From contig JARFIY010000099.1 of the NCBI GenBank assembly GCA_036346155.1, forward strand, positions 23,527,501 through 23,591,500: DNA of 64,000 bases, given 5' to 3'. How positions within the stretch are numbered: position 1 is the first letter of the stretch; every line of letters begins with the position of its first letter. Below are positions 57,046 through 64,000 of this stretch, one piece after another. Position numbers and translations under genes: made by a program. The notes beneath the pieces are model-generated. The model was not told the DNA's origin, did no database searches, and saw only the letters and a list, made by a program, of their open reading frames with translations. This stretch comes from Sinelater perroti. Taxonomy: Eukaryota; Arthropoda; Insecta; Coleoptera; Elateridae.

Positions 57046-59799
57046 TAACTAAAACTTTCTTGTACTTTATGTTAGTTTTATATGATCATCTTGATGTTAA
57101 AATAAATTTGTTTAGTTAACCTACAAATCTTTACCCACTGTCATAAAAGCTACAACGTCCACGGCCATGTTATTACTAAACTGTATTAATAAATAATAAT
57201 AGTAACAATTAAATCTATTAAATAAAATAAACATACTAGTCCTGAAATTAATCAACTTCAGAGAGATTTGCAGGAGAGGTACAATAAATTTAATTTTATA
57301 AAGCTGCTTATGATTTCCACGTATATTTAAAAATAGTAATTATTAGAATGAAATAAAAAATAAAATAAATAATTTTTGTGATATATTTCCTGATAGATCA
57401 ATGTCACAATTAGAGTAATGCAGATAATGTAGGGACAGTTTTTTATTTATAATAATAATAAAACAAGATCATCGATGATTAGCTAAATATAAAATACATT
57501 AATTGTGCTAGACAAGGGAGAGGGACAATTCCGTAAATGTTAGCTGGACATTATTGGTAGTAACCAACACATTCAACAAAACCAGTTCTGTATTAAATAA
57601 AGAAAAAAATTTGTATTGCTACATATTACAAGTTCTTTTTAAATGTAAAATTACGGATTTTGCCTTACACAGAATTGAAAGTTTTGTCGTAATATGTTAA
57701 GAGGGTTGATAATAAATTGAAAAAAATAACCAAATATAAATAAAACTGTAATTAATATAGCTTTTGTAGATATTTAAAATAATGTATTCTATTTAAAGCA
57801 AAAAAGTAGTACTCAAATTAAATTTTAAGTGTAACAACCCCTACACACAAGAAACGCTGACTAACTTATTGTTTATTTGTTAAAGTGACATAGACCAAAC
57901 ACGTAAAAATATTACTTTAATGAACTCTACGTAACAGGTAGTTAGAATTTGTCAACAATAAAGTAAAAAAACACTTTAAAAAGGCAATCAAGTATTTCGA
58001 AAGAAATTTGTTGCTAGAGATTATTCTTATTTTGCCTTTTCGTATTTTGCCGTTTCTTAAGCAAAAGCTTTTTTTAAGATGTACTTTGTAGAAGACGCAA
58101 TAACCCTGTAATTGTGCCTGCCAGTTACTTTAAATTGCTCGTGTATTTTAGTATTCTTGTTAGTACATATAGACGGGCATTATTTTGTCTGCTGTTGCTA
58201 CAAGCTAAAAATATCTCGACTGTCTGCTGCTTAAATTTCAGTGCTAATTTTGGTTGCATAAGGTTTGTCCAATCTCACATATTGCTTTGGGAATTAAAAT
58301 TATACTTTGAGAAAAAAAATGTAGCTATCTAATATGCAATTTTCTGGCATTAAAGAGATTTATAATTTGTGGAGATGATAGTATTTACAAGCCGGTAATT
58401 GTATGAGAGCTATTTATTGAATAACCATGATATAACATTTTTCTTATCTAGATCAATTTTTCTTCGTTTAACTTATTTTGACGTCTTTGTTATAAATTCT
58501 AAGATTTTAGTTTTAATAAATATGCATACTGAGTGTTTCTAACTATAATTTAATAGATAAAATTTTGAATTTTACAATATAAGCATTAACGATCTGAGTA
58601 AAATGAAACAATAGTTTTATTTATTATAGAGGGCATTTTATTTTGTTACCAATTTTTTAATAAAACAAACAAAAATGAATTGCGTTGTTTGTAATATTTG
58701 AATAAACATTGACATACTGTATCATTTTACACTTGGTGACAAAAACGACTACGATGTTGAGCCTTGCTCGGGAAAATAAGTTACAGTAAATTTAAAAGCG
58801 ATATTTCAAGCCGTTCAAGCGAACTCGACCACAAGTACAAATGTTGGTAGTTGGGGTTCAGCATCAACTGTCTGTCCCCATCTTTCTTACTGCACTTGAA
58901 AAGTTGAAAAGAGCTGTAGAGTTGTACTGCATGATTTGGCTCAAGCATAAAAAAGACTTCAAATTTATCACTTTCTTTTCGAATTTCCCAAAACGTACGA
59001 CGGAAAATTGATCTTTTCGCGTAATTAAAACATGTATATGTAATGGGTAAAACCAGGAAAAATAGCGCAACTTAAAACGTGCCAGATTTTAATGTAAATT
59101 GACGTATATTTCGTGGACCAAATTAAAAGCCGGATTTAGATTTAAAAGAAAACGACGTTTAAATTGATTTTATAATTATCTAGTTTATTAAGTTCTGTTC
59201 CGATCAGTTTGTTTTTTAGAATTGCTGGTGTAGACTTTAAATTTCAGGTAAGCCTTCAAAAAGAAGAGTCGAACGGTGTTTAATTACAAGATCTTGCTGA
59301 TGTTAATGTTTGCAAAAGTACGCAATGAGGAAATTGTTAGCACAGCAAATAGTCTGTTGCTCCAGCTATATAAGAGGTGAAGCCGTTCACATTTGTTTTG
59401 AAATCCATGTTGTCCAGTTAATACCGATGAAACTGAGTTACCATATTACCGTTTACAATTTCAGAATTTCTAAAGGAGTATGAGTTTACCACGCAATCTG
59501 CCCAAATCTATACCGAACAGTGATTTTTTAAAAATGGATCTGCTTTTCATGAGTTACGACAATTTTGTGTGTTTATGAACTTGTCGGGTTGAAAATGCGT
59601 CTCATAGAAAAAAAATTCGTTTGACTGAACTAAGAATCCATTTCATAATGCTCTAAAAACAAACAGTTAAATTGCCAGCGAGCTTAAACTTTTACGTCAG
59701 TTAAATTTTGTATGCACAAAGGTGTAGTTGAAAAGAGCTTCTCAAAATGACCAATTATTGTGCATGATGCCGAGTCGATGTTTCCGAATTTGTAACGAC
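57046..59799. other. AT-rich non-coding DNA
   Basis: About 2.7 kb with only short frames (for example 58114-58332 + and 59070-58864 -) lacking any feature. The last few hundred bases may hold the undetectable N-terminal part of the Tc1 remnant that follows. Confidence 0.4.
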
Positions 59800-60085
59800 A
59801 TTTTTGCAGAAATGCCATATTCCAGGATGATAATGCCCCCAGTCACACCGCTGGTCCTGTTCAAGAATGGTTTTAAGGGCATGCTGATGAAGTTTAACAT
59901 CTTTCCTGGCTTTCCCTGTTCCTAGACTTGAATATCATTGAGCCTCTGTAAGTTGTTTTGGGGAACAGGGTTTGGTGTCGATTTCCACCACCTTTGTCTC
60001 TACCTGAACTGGAGGCTGTGCTGCATGAAGAATGGCTTCAAATTCCACTCACCACTATTCAAGACTTGTATCGGTGAACCGATAC
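59800..60085 (+). pseudogene. Tc1-like transposase C-terminal catalytic remnant
   Basis: RNAIFQDDNAPSHTAGPVQEW (59811-59870) carries the second catalytic Asp of Tc1 transposases (QDNA-PHTA). SLFLDLNIIEPL-stop-VVLGNRV (about 59910-59970) corresponds to SPDLNPIEH-WD-LG with the third acidic residue E retained. PPPLSLPELEAVLHEEW (59985-60037) and QIPLTTIQDLYR (60040-60075) are the usual C-terminal helices. Breaks: a stop after EWF, a frameshift near 59890, a stop for Trp near 59950. TIRs not found. The N-terminal half is too eroded to define. Confidence 0.8.
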
Positions 60086-60409
60086 CGTATTAATACAAAA
60101 TATTCTGACTTCCACATGTGTTTCCATTATTTTGTCTAATAAACAAAGATTGCTTAAAGTAAAATGATTTTAGTATCACTCGATTGCATATTGAATCGCG
60201 TACATAACATTATTAACTTACTGATTTTATGTATTAAACTATTTAGTTATATCAGCAAATATTGTTTTGTTATTATCACAACAAAGCTATAAAATAATGA
60301 TTGAACGTATTATCTTAAAACAAAGTTTTTAATTATTGATTATATTTAAATGCAATATCGAAACTGATAATGATGTCATATTTTATTACTACGTAACAGC
60401 CTTTATATA
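60086..60409. other. AT-rich non-coding DNA
   Basis: Nothing recognised. Confidence 0.35.
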
Positions 60410-61440
60410 CATCGTTGTTTGAAGTGTACATTATTGAAACAACTGAGGCGGAAAGCCGCAATAAAGATAATGCGCGATAGGTACATCATTCATCTAGACC
60501 GACAGCTCTCATTAAGCGTAGCGGAAAAATATTACGTTTATGACATTATCCAACAACAGAGCTATCGAGCCACAAAACAGACCAACAATGCTCACCTTGT
60601 TAATTATCTGCAACTGTCGGATTTCAATTATCTGCTGACATTTACCAGCTCCCCACTTTTGCAAAGGTCAAGTTCATAACAGGCCACAATCGCGCTATTA
60701 CAGGGTACGCACTTCCGAGTGCGGTTTTTACCTTTAAACCGCTTTCATCTAAATGTCGTTTGTGCAGCTCCCTCGCGGCTGCGACCTTTCAAAGGGAGAG
60801 TTCTGGCTGAAGTCCCGCGGTAGACTCCACATTAATTATCCCAAGGACCGCCGTTATCTTTGTGCGGGGCACCTCCGCCGCCACAATTCACTCTGGCATA
60901 TTTGTCGCGCGTCCTGGATTCTTTGCCCCCGGAATCAAGAGTCCGTGATTTGCTAGCTCCAAATCTAAACGCTGCGGTGACGAGCTTGAAGGTCTTAAAG
61001 CGGAAGTTAAGCAAATTTACTACTTAGCCGGGAAACTGGGAGAGTGACTTTAGCCGCCATAGAACAAAATCATCTGCCTGTCAATAATTAAAAGAGGATC
61101 GACCTTCACCGCGGAAACTTCTAGGTTGCGGTATTGCTATTCTAAGTTCAATAACTTAATACAATATGAATTCGTCGAGGCGAAAGCCGATGCAACATGC
61201 CGGATAGGTCGGTTTCTCATCTGGAATTCTCCATCGCCGATCAATACCAAATCCTGCGAAGGGTCGCAACTTCGGGCCTACTTCAACGCAGATTGGAATC
61301 ACAAGATCTTTCTCGGCAATATCCCGAGCTGCCCGTGCTAATACCAGGTAAGGTCTTAATCGGAAGATATGTAAATTTGGACTTCAGGGACGGTATTTGC
61401 TCTTGCACGAATTGTGGCTTATATCGAATAAAATAACAAT
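60410..61440. other. GC-richer, unique-looking segment of unknown role
   Basis: A kilobase of balanced composition with low repetitiveness, embedded in AT-rich repeats. Several overlapping + frames of 60-90 codons exist (60419-60679, 60753-60956, 61126-61341, 61197-61436) but none shows a domain or transposon motif. The segment includes AT-rich homeodomain-type words (TTAATTA near 60600 and 60832) and E-box/GC words (CCGCGG near 60817). It could be a host cis-regulatory element, an exon of an unrecognised gene, or single-copy DNA spared by transposons. I assign no function. Confidence 0.35.
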
Positions 61441-61739
61441 CTTAGAAACTGAGACTACAGCTTGTGTTATAAAATAAGTTAGAGAATAAATAAAAATATT
61501 GCTGTATGTAGATAAATATGCAATTAAAAATTAATATAAGCCGATAAATCTAATAACGCACTTATTTAATTTGGGGGTAATATTAGCACGCCAAATTAAA
61601 AGACATGAATTTACCTACATATTTTATACAATTTGAAAATATTTTTTATTTGAATCCGGTGATCATGTTAAATAGTATAATTTCAAATGACCACTCAATG
61701 CAAATAGCCCCTTTTTATTTAGCTTTAGACACAGTTTCC
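61441..61739. other. AT-rich non-coding DNA
   Basis: Nothing recognised. Confidence 0.35.
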
Positions 61740-62700
61740 AAACAAACAATATAGAATTTGTTAACCCAACTATGAGTAACAATACAACTACAACAAGCCA
61801 TAAAAAGAGTATACAAAAAGGCAGAGTGCGCTTTAAGAGTAGGAATCTCAAAGCTTTGAAATGGAAAAAGGGATTAAATAAAGCAATTCACTGAGTCCTC
61901 TACTGTTCCTAATAGTAGTGAATTAGATTATTCAACAAGTAAGAGAACCATGATTCAATGTGAAAATAGGGAATTTAAATTCATAGTGTCCATATGTATA
62001 CAATGTCATATATGCAGATGATATAGTGCTGCTAACAGACTCAACTACAAACCTATAACCAACAATAAACAAATAGAGGAGAGCTATAGAAAGAATAGGA
62101 ATAAAAATAAGCACAAAAAAGAGTAAAATAATAAAGATTAAAAAAATTTATACAAACACAAGAAAAATATGCTCAAATATTTAAGAACGATAATAAATAA
62201 AACTAAAAAAATATAACAAAAGATTCTAAACAGAAGAGACAAAGAAAACAAAGTATATTATGCGATAAATAAATCAATAATAACGAAAAAAGCAGTAAGC
62301 ACACAAACAAAGCTTAGAGTGTATAAAGTATATATAAACCAGTATTAACGTATGGAACTAAAAGCTGAACAATAAAAGACAAAATCTGAATTAAAATAAC
62401 AGCGAATGAAATGAAATTAATAAGAATAGTAGCCGGGAGAAGCAAAAGAGGCCGCATACAAAACACAGTAACTACAGAAGAACAAGGTCAAGAACCACTA
62501 GTTCAAGAAGTAAAGAAAACAATTTCAGTAGTATGAGCACATAGTTAGGATGTCAAGAAATGAAGAACCAAGACGAATATTGAAAGCAAGGCCAGAGGGA
62601 ACAAGAAGAAGAAGAAGGATATCAAGAAAAACCTTGGGAGCAAAGTCTAGAAAGGTGAGCAGAAGCAGAAAGGAGAAAAAATAACTAAAAAAAATAAAAA
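61740..62700 (+). pseudogene. Non-LTR reverse transcriptase remnant, A-rich, from palm to C-terminus
   Basis: IYADDIVLLTDSTTNL (62009-62056; text AYMQMI in the other frame) carries an intact YADD active site. GIKISTKKSKIIKI (about 62098-62140) follows, corresponding to the GLKIN-KKTK block. Then MKLIRIVAGRSKRGRIQN (about 62412-62465) and EEQGQEPLVQEVKK (about 62478-62518), and RMSRNEEPRRILKARPEGTR (62549-62608), with RRRRRISRK just after, match the GH--RM-ee--pr--lewkPeG-RrrGRP segment closing LINE ORF2. Upstream to about 61740 the text is weakly RT-like. Numerous stops and A-rich drift. Confidence 0.65.
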
Positions 62701-62930
62701 GAATGGCAGCCAACCGGGGCAGTTTCCGGAAGTGGATAGAGGATATTCGGCTCTTCCTGTAGTGAAAGTGACTTGACAGGCTTATCAGCGTTTACATTAA
62801 TTCTCCAATGCTTAAGCCAGTTTTGGAGTTGATTAAAATAGTTTTGTAATTTTTCAGGAGCCTCTGTCGCATCAAGATCTGCGGCAAGGATGACTGCATC
62901 GTTGACGAGCGTTGCTAGTAGAGTAGTTTA
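62701..62930 (-). pseudogene. Jockey-like RT scrap
   Basis: Minus strand: LVNDAVILAADLDATEAPEK (about 62855-62915, like FADDTAILA), LQNYFNQLQNWLKHWRINV (about 62795-62852) and, after a frameshift, CQVTFTTGRAEYPLS (about 62735-62775, like VTFTLRR--CPP). These are consecutive Jockey RT palm-to-thumb segments. The FADD box is changed to VNDA. It abuts the plus-strand RT remnant near 62700, so two LINE scraps on opposite strands are juxtaposed. Confidence 0.8.
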
Positions 62931-64000
62931 GCCAACTATTTTACGCATTTTAAAATAATTTTACGGATTTAAATAAACAGTTGTAGTTGATATAAAATGG
63001 GACTTCACTATTACGTGCCTAAATAAAATATAAACTAAAATTATTTATTTTAATTTATTGAATCCCACAAAACGTTTTTCTACATAATCCTGGCTTAGAA
63101 ACAATTTTTTAACTATAATTCTGCTATGATAAAATAAAGGTGATTGTGACACTAGCCTAATCAGTAATTACTTTGACAACGAGATTGTTATTAAATCTCT
63201 ACCCTCTAAGTGCTCCTTTTAATGATTAAAACAAGTGACAATTGTGAGGCAAAAAGTGTAGTTTTTTTGCCTATGTGCAAGTTTTGTTTCGTCTCATTAT
63301 TGATGGGAGCAGTTTCATCAACAGTTAATTGACAGTCATCCATCTCACTGTTCTTTACCAATTCATATTGACTTATACTAATTTAAAATATCGTCTACAT
63401 ACCTCACAAAGTACGCCAAGGATATATAATTTAGTCGTTTATTTTTGCCGTCTGGGTTCTTGATTTCGGTAGCTAAATCTTTACACTTTTGTTGGTCATC
63501 AGGATGCAAATATTGTAGCTTGCGTTAAGTATCCTTTCAACTCTGGGGATAATATTTCTTTCATTTTAAATCTGGATGAAGCTGATGAAAAATCGGATGA
63601 AATTTACTACATCTTTTTTTAAAACGAATATTAAAGCTCCTAAATTTCCTCAAGTATTTAGCATAGATTGATTCTTAACTTGGCATCCCAAGTGTATAAC
63701 ATAATAGCAGAGTTGACTATGCTTGAACATCTGACAGTGGTAACATTGTCCGACTGTTCTTGCAAGAAACATTTTTAACAAAGTTATCAAAAAGATCTTT
63801 AATAGTCTTCATGCATCTGTTCGAAAATGTTTCCAAATGATAACAGATAAAAATGCAAAAAAATGTCGTCGTTTTATCTGTCACATAATACCCCAGAAAT
63901 TAGTAAGCGTGGAGGACATATTAAGAAAATCCGTAAGATGATTGCTTTTATGAAGTTTAGATGTCTCTTATTGAACTCTAATTAGTACCACGTATCTTAG
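62931..64000. other. AT-rich non-coding DNA with the second copy of a dispersed repeat
   Basis: Positions about 63129-63205 resemble 47758-47836. No other feature. A minus-strand RYVDDIL word near 63390 has no supporting RT context. Confidence 0.35.

Noticed and set aside
63370..63420. Minus-strand FVRYVDDIL, resembling the active-site box of Penelope-like or retroviral-type reverse transcriptases
   Set aside because: The words before and after do not match any RT block, the frame closes within a few residues, and a YVDD-type heptamer can arise by chance in AT-rich DNA.

Overview
The window reads as AT-rich, intron-rich animal nuclear DNA, most likely from an insect and perhaps a beetle. The species guess is inference from transposon content: RTE-, Jockey- and CR1-like non-LTR retrotransposons, many mariner/Tc1-type DNA transposons, tRNA-derived SINEs and AT-dinucleotide tracts. 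I found no host protein-coding gene, rRNA, functional tRNA, CRISPR array or bacterial or viral gene. Nearly every recognisable coding signal is a transposable-element protein, and all but one are visibly broken by stops, frameshifts, truncation or internal deletion. Layout, left to right. 1-4430: non-coding DNA holding a repeat-rich block (1493-3572) bounded by a 20-bp inverted repeat, with a 262-bp tandem array inside. 4430-8862: two decayed RTE-type copies head to tail on +. 9345-18200: a mariner remnant, a Jockey RT fragment (-), a mariner with internal duplications (11486-12855), a GC-rich island, and a Jockey copy (-) split by a GC-rich tandem insert. 18375-28375: a CR1-like RT scrap, a Jockey-like scrap, an RTE-like element (24646-27245), a tRNA-derived SINE with perfect 10-bp target duplications, and another RT scrap. 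29441-30867: a Tc1/mariner element with both ends and a probable 54-nt intron. 32869-33797: a 5'-truncated RTE copy with an 11-bp target duplication and a 308-codon uninterrupted reading frame, the best-preserved coding region here. 34082-41641: two mariner remnants, another RTE-like element, a 178-bp RTE stub with a 12-bp target duplication, a degenerate RT and a deleted mariner. 44085-51069: a Tc1/mariner remnant, RT scraps, a second SINE-like head and a mariner keeping the DD34D spacing. 52390-56400: a nearly full-length decayed Jockey element with ORF1 zinc knuckles and ORF2. 56607-64000: a 62-bp near-perfect palindrome, mariner and Tc1 remnants, a GC-rich unique-looking segment, and two RT scraps on opposite strands. 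The RTE/LINE copies would have moved by target-primed reverse transcription and the TIR elements by cut-and-paste at TA sites. The SINE depends on a partner LINE. None of the copies here looks autonomous. I did not find a convincing new biological system. The most unusual items are the putative intron inside a transposase gene, the recurring GAA-rich tails abutting stop codons in RTE copies, the inverted-repeat-bounded composite block, the short palindrome, and the two GC-rich islands.
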